Source: Chryseobacterium sp. SC28
GTDB taxonomy: Bacteria; Bacteroidota; Bacteroidia; Flavobacteriales; Weeksellaceae
Length of the DNA stretch: 64,000 bases
NCBI RefSeq assembly: GCF_003932955.1
Contig: NZ_QOVY01000004.1
Location: forward strand, 98,182 to 162,181
Direction of reading: 5' to 3'
Shown here: positions 40,173 through 50,576 of the stretch, piece by piece
How the letters are laid out: the number at the start of each line of letters is the position of its first letter
How positions within the stretch are numbered: the first letter of the stretch is position 1
Position numbers and translations under genes: made by a program
Notes under the pieces: generated by a model
What the model was told of the DNA's origin: nothing
Database searches by the model: none
Seen by the model: only the letters and a program-made list of their open reading frames with translations

Positions 40173-42545
40173 CTAAATTTTAAAATATTTGGTACTTCTC
40201 CACCACGTGGAAATGGTTGTAAACGTGACAACAGTGACAGAACTCAGCGGCATAAAAATAGCCGCAAAAAGAGGATGCATAAGCCCTGAAAATGCAAATC
40301 CTATCCCGATGACATTATAGCACAAGCTAATAAGAAAGGTAAGTTTTACAATCGTCATAGCATCTTTCGACAAGGCCAGAAATTTATCCAGTTCCGGGAT
40401 TTTTTCGCCATTCATAATGACGTCGGATGCCGGGGTAAAGGAGTTGCTGTCGTCGGAGATGGCAATCCCGACATTGCTTTGTTTCAGCGCGCCGGCATCA
40501 TTCAACCCGTCGCCAAGCATAGCTACTTTGAGGCCCTGATCTTGAAGTTCTTTGATGAAATCGAGTTTATTTTCGGGATTCTGATTGAATTTCATCTCCG
40601 AAACATTGGGAATGAGTTTTTCAAGAATTGGTTTTTCCGAAGGATTGTCGCCGCTGAGAATATAAACCGTGTAGTTTTTTAGTTTTCTGAACAGTTCGGA
40701 AAGACCACTGCGGTATTCGTTTTTAAAAGTAAATTTCCCGAGGAAAGCGCCTTCTTTTTTGATATAAACAGCCGTTTCCAGATCCTGCGATTGTTCTCCC
40801 ACGAAGTTTGCCGAACCTATTTTATAAGTGGTTCCGCGTACTTTTCCGGAGTAACCCTTGCCGGAGATTTCTTCAAAATCATCTACCTCAAAATAGTCGT
40901 CATTCACTTCCAAATGATTATAAAGCGACTTAGAAAGCGGATGATTGGAGTTTTTAAGAAGCGATTTTATATTTTTCAAATCAAAATCCGAGATATCCGT
41001 TCCGCAATACACGATGTTTGACTTCTTGTTGTCCGTAATTGTTCCTGTTTTGTCAAAGACCAGCGTATCTATTTTGGCGAGTCTTTCGATGGTCAAGGTA
41101 TCTTTGACATAGAAATGATTGCGACCCAAGATTCTCATCACATGCCCGAAAGTAAACGGTGCCGACAAAGCAAGGGCGCACGGGCAGGCCACAATCAAAA
41201 TGGCCGAGACCACTTGGAACATTTTGTCGGTATCGATTCTTGCCCAATATAACCCCGCCAGAAGCGTAATTCCTAAAATGATGAAGGTAAAATATTTACT
41301 GATTTTATTGGTCAAAGTATCCAGTCCGGTTTCAAATTTTTTGAAAGCCTCCTTATTCCACAGTTGCGTCAGATAGCTTTGATCCACATTTTTGATCACC
41401 TCCAGCTCAAGAACAGAACCCGATTGCCTGCCACCGGCAAAAATCTTGTCGCCTGGTTTTTTGGATACGTGCGCCGATTCTCCTGTGATAAAGCTGTTAT
41501 CGATGTTGCCTTCGCCTTTAATCAAAATAGAATCTACCGGAATGATCTCCTGATTCCTGACCATAATCCGATCGCCAACCGCCAGTTCCGAAAGCAAAAT
41601 ATTCTCCTGCTTGCCATCAAAATCTATTTTTGTGACGGCAATGGGATAGAAGGATTTGTAATCTCGGTCGTAGGATAGGGCGTTATAGGTTCTTTTCTGA
41701 AACATCTTACCCAGCAGCATAAAAAAAACCAAGCCGCAAAGCGTGTCGAAATAGCCGGGACCATAATCTGTGACGACTTCGTAGATGCTTCGGAAATATA
41801 GCACGAAGATTCCCAAAACAATGGGTACATCGATGTTGACAATTTTATTTTTCAATCCGTACCACGCCGATTTATAATAATCTGAGGCACAATAGAATAC
41901 GACCGGAGTGGCCAGCAAAAACATAATGAATCTGAACAAATTCTTGTACGATTGTAGCCAGAAGTCGTTTCCGGAAACATACTCGGGAAAGCTGAAAAAC
42001 ATCCCGTTCCCAAATGCAAAACCTGCAATGGCTATCTTGATGAGCAGCGTCTTGTCCAGCGTATCGTGCTTTTTTTCGGCGGTTTCTAGATTGATGACGG
42101 GTTTGTAGCCCAGATTGGTGAGGAATTTCGCCAATTCGCTCAGCTTTAGTTCCTCTTCTTTGTAAGAAATCTGAACCGTTTTTCTTGTAAAATTGACCTG
42201 AGAATAATTGATGCTCTTATTGATGGTATGAAGACTTTCGAGAAGCCAAATACACGAAGAACAATGGATAACAGGGATCTTGAAAGTCACCAGCGTGGTG
42301 CCGCCTTCGGAAAAATCGACGACTTTGGAAGAGACTTCCGGCGTGTCGAGATAATCGAATTGAGAATTATTCTCCGTATTGGGTTTGATACCCGAGCGTT
42401 GGTTGATATTGTAAAAATTATCGAGATTATGAACGTTCAGGATCTCATAAACCGCCTGGCATCCGCTGCAGCAAAATAATTTTTCATCAAAAAGAATGCG
42501 CTCCTTGTCGATGTTTTGCCCGCAGTGAAAACATTGTTCGGCCAT
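40173..42545 (-). CDS. ccoI: copper-type P1B ATPase for cbb3 oxidase assembly (CcoI-like)
   Basis: 790 residues. The N-terminal zinc-ribbon-like part (CFHCGQNI...FCCSGCQAVYEIL) and an HMA domain with HCSSCIWLLESL (CxxC) precede eight TM helices with CPCALALSAPF (CPC metal site), TGES, DKTGT (phosphorylation Asp) and GDGLNDAGALKQS. This arrangement matches FixI/CcoI, which supplies copper to cytochrome cbb3. The ccoNOP genes are not in the window, but the divergent Crp/Fnr gene is the usual partner. The start is ATG 42545; four upstream codons are an alternative. Confidence 0.88.
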   Translation of the reverse strand: MAEQCFHCGQNIDKERILFDEKLFCCSGCQAVYEILNVHNLDNFYNINQRSGIKPNTENNSQFDYLDTPEVSSKVVDFSEGGTTLVTFKIPVIHCSSCIWLLESLHTINKSINYSQVNFTRKTVQISYKEEELKLSELAKFLTNLGYKPVINLETAEKKHDTLDKTLLIKIAIAGFAFGNGMFFSFPEYVSGNDFWLQSYKNLFRFIMFLLATPVVFYCASDYYKSAWYGLKNKIVNIDVPIVLGIFVLYFRSIYEVVTDYGPGYFDTLCGLVFFMLLGKMFQKRTYNALSYDRDYKSFYPIAVTKIDFDGKQENILLSELAVGDRIMVRNQEIIPVDSILIKGEGNIDNSFITGESAHVSKKPGDKIFAGGRQSGSVLELEVIKNVDQSYLTQLWNKEAFKKFETGLDTLTNKISKYFTFIILGITLLAGLYWARIDTDKMFQVVSAILIVACPCALALSAPFTFGHVMRILGRNHFYVKDTLTIERLAKIDTLVFDKTGTITDNKKSNIVYCGTDISDFDLKNIKSLLKNSNHPLSKSLYNHLEVNDDYFEVDDFEEISGKGYSGKVRGTTYKIGSANFVGEQSQDLETAVYIKKEGAFLGKFTFKNEYRSGLSELFRKLKNYTVYILSGDNPSEKPILEKLIPNVSEMKFNQNPENKLDFIKELQDQGLKVAMLGDGLNDAGALKQSNVGIAISDDSNSFTPASDVIMNGEKIPELDKFLALSKDAMTIVKLTFLISLCYNVIGIGFAFSGLMHPLFAAIFMPLSSVTVVTFTTISTWWRSTKYFKI

Positions 42546-42570
42546 TAAATTACTCAACTGTTTGGGAGGG

Positions 42571-42621
42571 CAAAATTACGTCAATTTTTTTGGTATATAG
42601 TGTTTAAAAGTCTTATTTTTG
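42571..42621. promoter_or_regulatory. divergent promoters of ccoI and the second Crp/Fnr gene
   Basis: Minus-strand -7 element TAATTTTG (complement CAAAATTA, 42571-42578) for ccoI and plus-strand -7 element TATTTTTG (42614-42621) for the regulator. No canonical Fnr box (TTGAT-N4-ATCAA) and no TGTGA dyad lie between them. Confidence 0.6.
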
Positions 42622-42639
42622 CTGACAAATATCATAAGC

Positions 42640-43353
42640 ATGTCTCTTGAACAACAATTGATTATAGAAAAAAATTTCACCAAAGCTTTCAATAAAGAAT
42701 CCTTACGCCAAAGTCTCAGTTCGGAAGATTTTAAAATGTACGAAAAAACACTCAAAGTTTTGGAATTCGCAAAAGGCGACGTTATTTTTGAAGACGGAGA
42801 ATTTCCCAAAGGTGTATATTTCATTGAAAAAGGAACTGCAAAACTATTCAAGTCAGGCGTTTACGGCAAAGATCAAATCTTGAGATTCTGCAAAGAAAAC
42901 GATTTACTCGGCTATCGTTCCCTACTCTGCGGAGAGAATTTCCAGGCCAATGCAGAAGCGATGACTCCTATGAAAATTCAGTTTTTACCCTCAGATGTTT
43001 TCTTGAGGCTTTTGGAGGTAGATCCCAAATTGTCTTACGCAATGCTTCAGAAAATCGCTTACGAACTCGGCGAATCTGCCAATACAGTTACTATTCTTGC
43101 CCAAAAAACGGTGAGAGAAAGACTCGCAGAAATTCTTATTCTATTGGAACAAAAACTGGGAACAGATCCCGAGGGCTTTATCAAAATATCTTTGACCAGA
43201 GAAGAAATCGCTAATCTTATTGGCACCGCCACCGAAAGCGCCATCAGGCTGATTTCGGAATTCAAACAAGATAAGCTGATTGCTGTGGAAGGCAGAAATT
43301 TCAAAATCCTCAACCGCGACAAATTGATCAAACTTGGTCACGTCGTTATATAA
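42640..43353 (+). CDS. Crp/Fnr-family regulator (Fnr-like recognition helix)
   Basis: 237 residues. cNMP-fold beta-roll (YFIEKGTAKLFKSGVYGKDQILRFCKENDLLGYRSLLCGE), a long dimer helix and an HTH (REEIANLIGTATESAIRLISEFKQDKLI). The recognition helix reads TESAIR, close to the E-x-x-S/A-R type of FNR and unlike the RE-x-x-x-R helix of the regulator at 3673. It lacks the FNR N-terminal Cys cluster, so oxygen is not sensed by a 4Fe-4S cluster of that type. It is transcribed divergently from ccoI, as in many Bacteroidota, and probably controls cbb3 genes elsewhere. ATG 42640 is the best start. Confidence 0.88.
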   Translation: MSLEQQLIIEKNFTKAFNKESLRQSLSSEDFKMYEKTLKVLEFAKGDVIFEDGEFPKGVYFIEKGTAKLFKSGVYGKDQILRFCKENDLLGYRSLLCGENFQANAEAMTPMKIQFLPSDVFLRLLEVDPKLSYAMLQKIAYELGESANTVTILAQKTVRERLAEILILLEQKLGTDPEGFIKISLTREEIANLIGTATESAIRLISEFKQDKLIAVEGRNFKILNRDKLIKLGHVVI

Positions 43354-43471
43354 ATGAGAGTCGATGAATGATAATTGATGATCAATTCATCGTTTAAGAT
43401 TTTCATCAATCATTTTCATATTTTTAATCATTTATCACTTATAATTTATAATTTATCATTTATATATAATC
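43354..43471. repeat. AT-rich region with inverted repeat before panB
   Basis: CGATGAAT (around 43363) pairs with ATTCATCG (around 43385) and is followed by a series of TTTATCA/TTTATAA tandem-like units. Such low-complexity intergenic stretches are frequent in this group. No gene is visible. Confidence 0.45.
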
Positions 43472-44287
43472 ATGTCTGTACACTACGAAATAAAAAAAAT
43501 CACGACGGAAACCTTACGAAATATGAAATTCGATAAGGAAAAAATCACAATGCTCACGGCTTACGATTTTACAACGGCTAAAATGGTGGATGCCGGCGGC
43601 GTCGATTCCATTTTGGTTGGCGATTCGGCGGCCAATGTGATGGCTGGTTTTGAAACGACTTTGCCCATTACGCTGGATCAGATGATCTATCATACGCAAT
43701 GCGTCGTTCGGGGTGTAGAAAGGGCTTTGGTGGTTGCAGATTTGCCATTCGGAACTTATCAAAGCAATCCCGAGAAAGCCTTGGAATCTGCCGTGAGGAT
43801 GATGAAAGAAGGCGGCGCACATGCGGTGAAAATCGAAGGTGGAAAGGAAATTGAGGAGTCTATTAGGAAAATCGTGAATGCGGGAATCCCCGTGTGCGGA
43901 CATCTTGGGTTGACGCCTCAGAGCATTTATCAATTTGGAACCTACAAAGTGCGCGCGAAAGAAGATGCCGAAGCCGAAAAACTGATGTCGGATTGCAAAC
44001 TTTTGGAAGAACTCGGCTGTTTCGCAGTCGTTTTGGAAAAGATTCCGGCAGCCCTTGCAAAGAAAGCTTCGGAAAGTATCTCGATACCCACGATTGGGAT
44101 CGGTGCCGGGCAGCATTGTGACGGCCAAGTCCTCGTTTATCACGATATGGTGGGGATGAATCAAGGATTCTCTCCCAAATTCCTGAGAAGATATTTGGAT
44201 CTTTATACAGAAATCACCGGCGCGGTTTCTCGGTATGTAAAAGATGTGAAAAGTGCCGATTTCCCCAATGATCAGGAAAGTTATTAA
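43472..44287 (+). CDS. panB: 3-methyl-2-oxobutanoate hydroxymethyltransferase
   Basis: 271 residues. PanB motifs are [59 protein letters not shown] and [24 protein letters not shown]. It transfers a hydroxymethyl group to 2-oxoisovalerate, the first step of pantothenate synthesis. The family uses Mg bound by the Asp residues of GDS and DLPFG. It is a stand-alone gene with no pan neighbours here. The start ATG 43472 lies 18 residues before the conserved core, normal for the family. Confidence 0.97.
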   Translation: MSVHYEIKKITTETLRNMKFDKEKITMLTAYDFTTAKMVDAGGVDSILVGDSAANVMAGFETTLPITLDQMIYHTQCVVRGVERALVVADLPFGTYQSNPEKALESAVRMMKEGGAHAVKIEGGKEIEESIRKIVNAGIPVCGHLGLTPQSIYQFGTYKVRAKEDAEAEKLMSDCKLLEELGCFAVVLEKIPAALAKKASESISIPTIGIGAGQHCDGQVLVYHDMVGMNQGFSPKFLRRYLDLYTEITGAVSRYVKDVKSADFPNDQESY

Positions 44288-44471
44288 GCTTAATCGAAAA
44301 ACCACTGACCGTTTCTGAACCACGGCGGGGCTATTTTTACGATTCCTTTTAAAATCAAATTTTTCAGCTTTAGGAATCCGATTTGGTTTGAAGAAAAAGT
44401 GTTATTATTTAGAAAGATTACAAACTGTAATTTTCTGATATTTCTCAAGGTCAATTCGGTCAACTATTTTC

Positions 44472-44479
44472 TAAATTTG
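44472..44479 (+). promoter_or_regulatory. -7 promoter element of sdhC
   Basis: TAAATTTG matches TAnnTTTG and lies 25 bases before ATG 44505. The 184 bases upstream of it (44288-44471), after panB, contain no gene and no clear terminator. Confidence 0.55.
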
Positions 44480-44504
44480 TGAAAATTCAAATAACAACAG
44501 AATT

Positions 44505-45164
44505 ATGGCAGGGACTACGTCTTCAATAGGCAGAAAATATGCTATGGCACTTTCAGCAATGTTTTTGCTGATTTTTTTGGTGATTCATTTGTCCACCAAT
44601 TTGCTCTCAATCTTCAGTGAAGACAATTTCAATTCGGCTTCACATTTTATGGGCTACAATCCGGCGGTTCAGTTTCTGATGCAGCCGATTTTGATCTTTG
44701 CGGTCGTCTTCCATTTTGTAATGGGATTTGTCTTAGAAATTAGAAACAACAATGCCAGACCCGTGAAATATGCTATGAATAAAGGTTCTGCCAACTCCAC
44801 TTGGATGTCTAGAAATATGATTATTTCCGGTGCAGTAGTTTTAGCATTTCTCGCCCTGCATTTTTACGACTTTTGGCTTCCGGAGATTGGCTACAAGTAT
44901 ATTCAGGGAAATAATCCCGACGAATTACGATATTGGGAAGAGATGCATTATAAATTCCACGATATATGGAGAGTTGTCCTATACATCATTGCTTTTATAC
45001 TTTTGGGTCTGCATTTGGCACACGGGTTTCAGTCGTCTTTCCAGTCTGTTGGTGCAAGACACCCCAAGTACACGCCGTTTATCAAAGCATTTGGAAACTG
45101 GTATTCTGTGCTTATTCCGTTAGGATTTATCATCATCGCAATTTATCATTTCGTTACGCAATAA
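44505..45164 (+). CDS. sdhC: succinate dehydrogenase cytochrome b subunit
   Basis: 219 residues with five transmembrane helices, the type B (diheme) single-subunit anchor. Conserved His residues are visible in LLIFLVIHLSTNLL, AVVFHFVMGFVLE, FLALHFYDFW and LLGLHLAHGFQSSFQSVG, fitting axial ligands of two hemes. It anchors SdhAB in the inner membrane and passes electrons between quinone and the iron-sulfur subunit. It is the first gene of the sdhCA-x-B operon and ends 9 bases before sdhA. Confidence 0.95.
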   Translation: MAGTTSSIGRKYAMALSAMFLLIFLVIHLSTNLLSIFSEDNFNSASHFMGYNPAVQFLMQPILIFAVVFHFVMGFVLEIRNNNARPVKYAMNKGSANSTWMSRNMIISGAVVLAFLALHFYDFWLPEIGYKYIQGNNPDELRYWEEMHYKFHDIWRVVLYIIAFILLGLHLAHGFQSSFQSVGARHPKYTPFIKAFGNWYSVLIPLGFIIIAIYHFVTQ

Positions 45165-45173
45165 AAATAAATT

Positions 45174-47183
45174 ATGGGTTTAGATTCAAAAATTCCTGCC
45201 GGTCCACTCAAGGACAAATGGAAAAATCATAAAGATCACCTCAACTTGGTGGCGCCAAACAACCGCGACAAAATAGATATCATCATAGTAGGAACGGGGT
45301 TGGCAGGCGGTTCTGCTGCAGCCACTCTCGCAGAACAAGGTTATAACGTGAAGGCATTCTGCTACCAAGATTCTCCCAGAAGAGCACACTCCATTGCGGC
45401 GCAAGGCGGCATCAATGCAGCAAAGAATTATCAGGGCGATGGCGATTCCGTTTACAGACTGTTTTATGATACGATAAAAGGAGGAGACTACCGCGCCAGA
45501 GAAGCCAACGTTTATAGATTGGCAGAAGTTTCTTCTAATATCATCGACCAATGTGTGGCGCAAGGCGTACCATTCGGAAGAGAATACGGCGGCCAACTGG
45601 ATAACCGTTCATTTGGCGGTGTTCAGGTAAAGCGAACGTTTTACGCTAAGGGGCAAACCGGCCAGCAATTGCTGTTAGGCGCCTACTCTGCCATGAGCCG
45701 CCAAATCGGCAAAGGCAGAATCAAAATGCACAACCGTCACGAGATGATGGATCTCGTCATCGTCGATGGAAAAGCGCGCGGAATCATTGCCAGAAATCTC
45801 GTAACCGGAGAAATCGAAAAACATTCTGCTCACGCAGTGGTCATCGCTTCGGGAGGCTACGGGAATGTCTATTTCCTTTCCACCAACGCTATGGGATCCA
45901 ACGTTTCTGCCGCGTGGAAGATTCATAAAAAAGGAGCCTATTTCGCAAACCCTTGTTTCGTGCAAATCCACCCAACTTGCATTCCGGTTCACGGCACACA
46001 GCAATCTAAATTAACATTGATGTCGGAATCCCTTAGAAACTCGGGAAGAATCTGGGTTCCGAAAAAAATTGAAGATGCCGTGGCCATCAGAGAAGGTCGA
46101 TTGAAGCCGGAAAATATAAAAGAAGAGGACAGAGACTACTATCTGGAAAGACGATACCCGGCGTTCGGAAACTTAGTCCCGCGTGACGTTGCTTCCAGAG
46201 CGGCCAAAGAGCGCTGCGACGCAGGATACGGCATCGAAAATAACGATACGAAAGAAGGTGTTTTCCTGGATTTCTCTACAGAAATCATAAAAAAAGGAAA
46301 AGAAGCCGCATTGGAAAAACACATTCACAACCCTACCGATCAGCAGATCTATGATCTTGGGAAAGCTTGGATCGAAGAAAAATACGGAAACTTATTCGTA
46401 ATGTACGAAAAAATTACCGCTGATGATCCTTATAAAACGCCGATGAAAATTTATCCCGCTGTTCACTACACGATGGGTGGTGTTTGGGTAGATTATAACC
46501 TTCAATCCACCATCCCGGGATGTTTCGTCATTGGCGAAGCCAACTTCTCCGATCACGGTGCCAACAGACTTGGGGCTTCTGCTTTAATGCAAGGCTTGGC
46601 AGACGGATATTTCGTTTTACCCTACACGATTGCCGACTATTTATCAGAAGATATCAGAACCGGAAAAATCCCTACCGATACTAAGGAATTCAATGAAGCC
46701 GAGAAAGAGATTAAAGGCAAGATCAATTTCTTCTTGACCAACAAAGGAACGCACAGTGTCGATCATTTTCATAAACAATTGGGACATATTATGTGGAACA
46801 AAGTTGGGATGGGAAGAACGCCGGAAGGCCTGAGAGAAGCCATCAAAGAAATCGAGGAAGTAAGAAATAACTTCTGGAAAGACGTGCGGGTTCCCGGCGA
46901 GGCAGACAATATGAACCCCGAATTGGAAAAAGCTTTCCGAGTCGCAGATTTCTTGGAATTAGGACAGCTGATTGCCATCGATGCTTTGGAGAGGAATGAA
47001 TCCTGCGGCGGCCATTTCCGTGAAGATCACGCAACGCCGGAAGGCGAAGCAGCTCGCGACGATGTGAATTACAAATACGTGGCTGCGTGGGAATACAAAG
47101 GGCAAGACATCAACCAGTCGGTGGTACACAAAGAAGATCTTGTGTATGAAAATATTGAACTAAAAGCAAGAAGCTACAAATAA
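45174..47183 (+). CDS. sdhA: succinate dehydrogenase flavoprotein subunit
   Basis: 669 residues. FAD Rossmann motif [21 protein letters not shown], the covalent flavin His in [24 protein letters not shown], the substrate-site [26 protein letters not shown], and the C-terminal R-rich [19 protein letters not shown] and [19 protein letters not shown] segments. Length and motifs fit type B SDH/fumarate reductase of Bacteroidota. It catalyses succinate/fumarate interconversion on the cytoplasmic face. The following unknown gene starts after 1 base. Confidence 0.97.
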   Translation: MGLDSKIPAGPLKDKWKNHKDHLNLVAPNNRDKIDIIIVGTGLAGGSAAATLAEQGYNVKAFCYQDSPRRAHSIAAQGGINAAKNYQGDGDSVYRLFYDTIKGGDYRAREANVYRLAEVSSNIIDQCVAQGVPFGREYGGQLDNRSFGGVQVKRTFYAKGQTGQQLLLGAYSAMSRQIGKGRIKMHNRHEMMDLVIVDGKARGIIARNLVTGEIEKHSAHAVVIASGGYGNVYFLSTNAMGSNVSAAWKIHKKGAYFANPCFVQIHPTCIPVHGTQQSKLTLMSESLRNSGRIWVPKKIEDAVAIREGRLKPENIKEEDRDYYLERRYPAFGNLVPRDVASRAAKERCDAGYGIENNDTKEGVFLDFSTEIIKKGKEAALEKHIHNPTDQQIYDLGKAWIEEKYGNLFVMYEKITADDPYKTPMKIYPAVHYTMGGVWVDYNLQSTIPGCFVIGEANFSDHGANRLGASALMQGLADGYFVLPYTIADYLSEDIRTGKIPTDTKEFNEAEKEIKGKINFFLTNKGTHSVDHFHKQLGHIMWNKVGMGRTPEGLREAIKEIEEVRNNFWKDVRVPGEADNMNPELEKAFRVADFLELGQLIAIDALERNESCGGHFREDHATPEGEAARDDVNYKYVAAWEYKGQDINQSVVHKEDLVYENIELKARSYK

Positions 47184-47184
47184 A

Positions 47185-47763
47185 ATGAAAATATCAAATA
47201 AATTATTTCTATTACTGGTCTTGATGTTTAATTTTTCGACCGCTTATTCGCAGAAAATCACAACACAAGAAATTGACAAACCAAGAGATGGTAAATCTTT
47301 GGTTTACATCTTGAGAACTGGTGCAGGCCCGCTGTTGAATTTTAGAATCTACGACAAGGATAGATTTTTAGGAGCGCTTTCTGGCTTTAAATATATGGTT
47401 TATGAATGTGATCCTGGTGCTCATGTTTTTTGGGCAACTTCTGAAAACAGAGACTTTGTAGAGGCCAACTTAGAACCCAATGCGGTTTATGTCTTGAACG
47501 CCGAAGGACAGATGGGTGCTTTTATTGCGCAAGTGAGTCTTAATCCTCTGAATCCAAACGAATTTCGAGATAAGAGAACCTTCTACCAAGTAGTAAAAGG
47601 AGCAAAAAAACAAATCTACGTACCTGCTACCGATGATAAAACAGAAAATATTAAAAGTGGCTTGGAAAAATATCAATCTTTAAAAACTTCTAATTCTAAG
47701 AAGATAAAAGTTTTGACAGCAGATATGAAGTTCCAAAATGCAGATAAACCAGCAAAAAATTAG
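47185..47763 (+). CDS. exported DUF2846-like protein inserted between sdhA and sdhB
   Basis: 192 residues. A signal peptide (KLFLLLVLMFNFSTAYSQ) is followed by a DUF2846-like beta domain (GKSLVYILRTGAGPLLNFRIYDKDRFLGALSGFKYMVYECDPGAHVFWATSENRDFVEANLEPNAVYVLNAEG). The C-terminal part is Lys-rich. It starts 1 base after sdhA and ends 28 bases before sdhB, so it must be on the same message as the SDH genes. It is not a known SDH subunit. It may be an envelope protein that merely hitch-hikes, or an accessory. Codon use looks a little more AT-rich than in sdhA. Confidence 0.72.
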   Translation: MKISNKLFLLLVLMFNFSTAYSQKITTQEIDKPRDGKSLVYILRTGAGPLLNFRIYDKDRFLGALSGFKYMVYECDPGAHVFWATSENRDFVEANLEPNAVYVLNAEGQMGAFIAQVSLNPLNPNEFRDKRTFYQVVKGAKKQIYVPATDDKTENIKSGLEKYQSLKTSNSKKIKVLTADMKFQNADKPAKN

Positions 47764-47791
47764 ATAATCTCCATTCAAAAATATATACATA

Positions 47792-48565
47792 ATGAGTGCA
47801 AAAAAAGGCATAAATCTTACGCTGAAAATTTGGAGACAAAAAAACAACAAAACGAAAGGCCAATTCGAAACTTATAAAATATCTGATGTTTCTACGGATT
47901 CTTCTTTCCTAGAGATGTTGGATGTCCTGAACGAGCAGTTGATCAACGACGGCAAGGATCCCGTGGCCTTCGATCACGATTGCCGCGAAGGAATCTGCGG
48001 CATGTGCTCGCTCTACATCAACGGCAGAGCGCACGGCCCGGATACTGGGATCACCACCTGCCAACTGCACATGCGTCATTTCAAAGATGGCGAAACCATC
48101 CATATCGAACCGTGGAGAAGCGCCGCCTTCCCCGTCATCAAAGATTTGGTGGTCGATAGATCTGCATTCGACAGAATTATGGCTGCAGGCGGATTTGTCT
48201 CTGTCAATACTTCGGGAAATACGTTGGATGCCAATGCGATACCGATTCCAAAAGAAGATGCAGACAAAGCGATGGACGCCGCTGCGTGCATCAGTTGCGG
48301 CGCATGTGTTGCGACCTGCAAAAACGGATCTGCAATGTTATTCGTAGGTGCCAAGGTTTCGCAATTTGCTTTGTTGCCACAAGGCCGTGTGGAGGCCACC
48401 AGAAGGGTACTGAATATGGTAAAAGCGATGGATGAAGAAGGCTTCGGAAACTGCTCCAACACGGGCGCATGCGAGGTCGAATGTCCTAAAGGAATCTCTT
48501 TGGAAAACATTGCCAGAATGAATAGAGAGTATGCTGCTGCCGTTCTCAAGACTGCAAATCCATAA
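47792..48565 (+). CDS. sdhB: succinate dehydrogenase iron-sulfur subunit
   Basis: 257 residues. The [2Fe-2S] site is [19 protein letters not shown]...TCQLHM. The [4Fe-4S] and [3Fe-4S] sites are [11 protein letters not shown] and [16 protein letters not shown]. The N-terminal plant-type ferredoxin fold and C-terminal helical domain have normal spacing. It transfers electrons from FAD to the heme b subunit. It ends the operon and is followed by a strong terminator. Confidence 0.97.
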   Translation: MSAKKGINLTLKIWRQKNNKTKGQFETYKISDVSTDSSFLEMLDVLNEQLINDGKDPVAFDHDCREGICGMCSLYINGRAHGPDTGITTCQLHMRHFKDGETIHIEPWRSAAFPVIKDLVVDRSAFDRIMAAGGFVSVNTSGNTLDANAIPIPKEDADKAMDAAACISCGACVATCKNGSAMLFVGAKVSQFALLPQGRVEATRRVLNMVKAMDEEGFGNCSNTGACEVECPKGISLENIARMNREYAAAVLKTANP

Positions 48566-48660
48566 GTAATAAGAAATTTCTCCGAAACAGACCATTCAGG
48601 TTTTAATAGTCAAAAATAGCTGGTAAAATCTTTGGAAGGCCGATATAATTAAAGATAAAG

Positions 48661-48697
48661 AAAGTTTATTGAAGTTGATTTCAATAAACTTTTTTTG
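48661..48697. terminator. bidirectional terminator between sdhB and the ABC exporter gene
   Basis: AAAGTTTATTGAA (48661-48673) pairs with TTCAATAAACTTT, followed by a T-run on the plus strand. On the minus strand the same hairpin can stop the ABC gene ending at 48738. Confidence 0.85.
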
Positions 48698-48737
48698 TAT
48701 TTCGCTATCGCTCAAGTTTTTTTTAACTATTTAATCA

Positions 48738-50576
48738 CTAATCGAAATTCTGCAGTTCAACCAATTTTCTGTACGTTCCGTTGCGCTCCATCAGTTCTTG
48801 GTGTGTACCCTGCTCTATGATATCCCCTTTTTCCATTACCACAATGTGATCTGCTTTCTGGATCGTCGATAACCTGTGGGCGATGATCAGTGAGGTGCGG
48901 TTTTCCATCATTTTTTCCAAGGCATCTTGAACGTATCGTTCAGACTCCGTATCCAATGCAGAAGTAGCTTCGTCTAAGATCATAATTGGTGGATTTTTCA
49001 GAACAGCTCGTGCGATGGAAACTCTTTGTTTTTGGCCGCCGGAAAGTTTGTTGCCGTCGTCACCGATGTTGGTGTGGTAACCTTCCGGCAACTGAATAAT
49101 AAATTCGTGGGCGTTCGCAATCTTGGCAGCTTCTACGATTTGTTCGTCCGTTGCATCCGGATTTCCCATCAAAATATTGTTGTAAACAGTATCATTGAAC
49201 AAGACAGATTCCTGAGTCACCATCCCGAGAAGCTTGCGGTAATCCGTCAGTTTTAGGTTTTTGATATTGTGACCGTCAATTAGGATTTCGCCTTCGGATA
49301 CGTCGTAGAAGCGGGCTAGCAGATTGGCAATTGTGGTCTTTCCGCTTCCCGATTGTCCTACTAATGCGACGGTTTTTCCTTTTGGTATTATGATCGAGAA
49401 TTTTTTGAGAATCAGATTGGTTTTGTCGTAATAGAACCCAATATTTTTAAATTCGATTTTATCTTTCAGTTCCGAAATTCTTGTGGGATTGGCCACTTCT
49501 TCCACTTTTAAATCATAATCCAAAACTTCCGAGACTCTTTCCAAACTTGCCATACCTCCTTGAATCGCCGAGACGGCGTTTGAAAGGCGCTTTGCGGGAT
49601 CCAGCACCTGAAAAAATACGGCGATAAACGCGAGAAAAGTAGCGGGATCTTTGTTGGTGCCGTCTAGGATTTCTGTGCCTGCGTACCAAGTGATGAGCAG
49701 CATCGTCACAGATCCGAGAAATTCACTCATCGGAGAGGCGAGTTCCCGCCGCCGGCTCATGGAAATGGTGTGATGTTGCCACTTATTGGTGGTTTCATTG
49801 AATCTGTTTTTCAATATTCTATCGGCATTGAAAATCTTGATGACCTTTGCAGATTTCAAAGTCTCGTCTACCAAGGAGAAGAGGTTTCCCAATTCTTCCT
49901 GAGCGAATTTTGCCTGTCTTCGGAGGCTTTTTCCGATCCAAGAAATCACCCATCCCATAATGGGAAAAACGATTAGTGAGAACAAGGTGAGTTTTGGTGA
50001 TAATAAAAATAAGGCCGTGATGGAGGAGATTATCATAAACGGCGAATTGACAATATCGACCAAGGATCCCATAATGCCGCTTTCTACCGCGCCAATATCA
50101 TTGGAAATCCGAGACATCATATCGCCTTTTCGCTGTTCTGTGAAAAAGGCAACGGGCAACTTTAGGAATTTATCGTACATCGCTGTGCGAAGATCTTTCG
50201 TAATCCCAACTCTATAATTGACCAAAAAATAAGAACCAACATATCTGAAAATATTTCTGAGCAAAAAAGCGAAAGCCGTAATGCCACACAGAACAGCCAA
50301 AACTTGCACGCCACCGTACTCGTCTATATTGATCTGAATCTTGTAATAAGCCCAGTCCTTTACAAATCCGAAATAATCTGCAATTCTGCCATTCCAGACA
50401 GGGATTTTTGAAGTATCCACTCGTTCGACGGTTCCGAACATTACGCTGAGAATGGGCAACAATGTTCCGATAGAAAATATCTGCAAAAGAGAATAAAGGA
50501 TGTTGAAAAGCATGCTTCCCCAAAGATATTTCTGATGAGGCTGGGCTAATCTTAGAATTCGGTGAAATGGTTTCAT
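48738..50576 (-). CDS. ABC exporter half-transporter (MsbA-like)
   Basis: 612 residues: a six-TM type IV exporter domain (about 1-350) fused to an ATPase. Walker A is GQSGSGKTT, Q-loop VTQES, signature LSGGQ (KLSGGQKQR), Walker B PIMILDEATSALD, H-loop IAHRLST. This is the MsbA/lipid-exporter-like homodimer architecture. Substrate (lipid A, lipid or drug) cannot be read. It is a stand-alone gene on the minus strand. Confidence 0.92.
   Translation of the reverse strand: MKPFHRILRLAQPHQKYLWGSMLFNILYSLLQIFSIGTLLPILSVMFGTVERVDTSKIPVWNGRIADYFGFVKDWAYYKIQINIDEYGGVQVLAVLCGITAFAFLLRNIFRYVGSYFLVNYRVGITKDLRTAMYDKFLKLPVAFFTEQRKGDMMSRISNDIGAVESGIMGSLVDIVNSPFMIISSITALFLLSPKLTLFSLIVFPIMGWVISWIGKSLRRQAKFAQEELGNLFSLVDETLKSAKVIKIFNADRILKNRFNETTNKWQHHTISMSRRRELASPMSEFLGSVTMLLITWYAGTEILDGTNKDPATFLAFIAVFFQVLDPAKRLSNAVSAIQGGMASLERVSEVLDYDLKVEEVANPTRISELKDKIEFKNIGFYYDKTNLILKKFSIIIPKGKTVALVGQSGSGKTTIANLLARFYDVSEGEILIDGHNIKNLKLTDYRKLLGMVTQESVLFNDTVYNNILMGNPDATDEQIVEAAKIANAHEFIIQLPEGYHTNIGDDGNKLSGGQKQRVSIARAVLKNPPIMILDEATSALDTESERYVQDALEKMMENRTSLIIAHRLSTIQKADHIVVMEKGDIIEQGTHQELMERNGTYRKLVELQNFD

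Noticed and set aside
43362..43392. TTGAT-ATCAA-like pattern before panB as an Fnr box
   Set aside because: The half-sites are separated by one base instead of four and lie in an AT-rich inverted repeat; no link to panB regulation.
43514..44323. 269-codon minus-strand frame opposite panB
   Set aside because: A shadow of a highly conserved enzyme gene with strong codon bias; no homology visible in the product.
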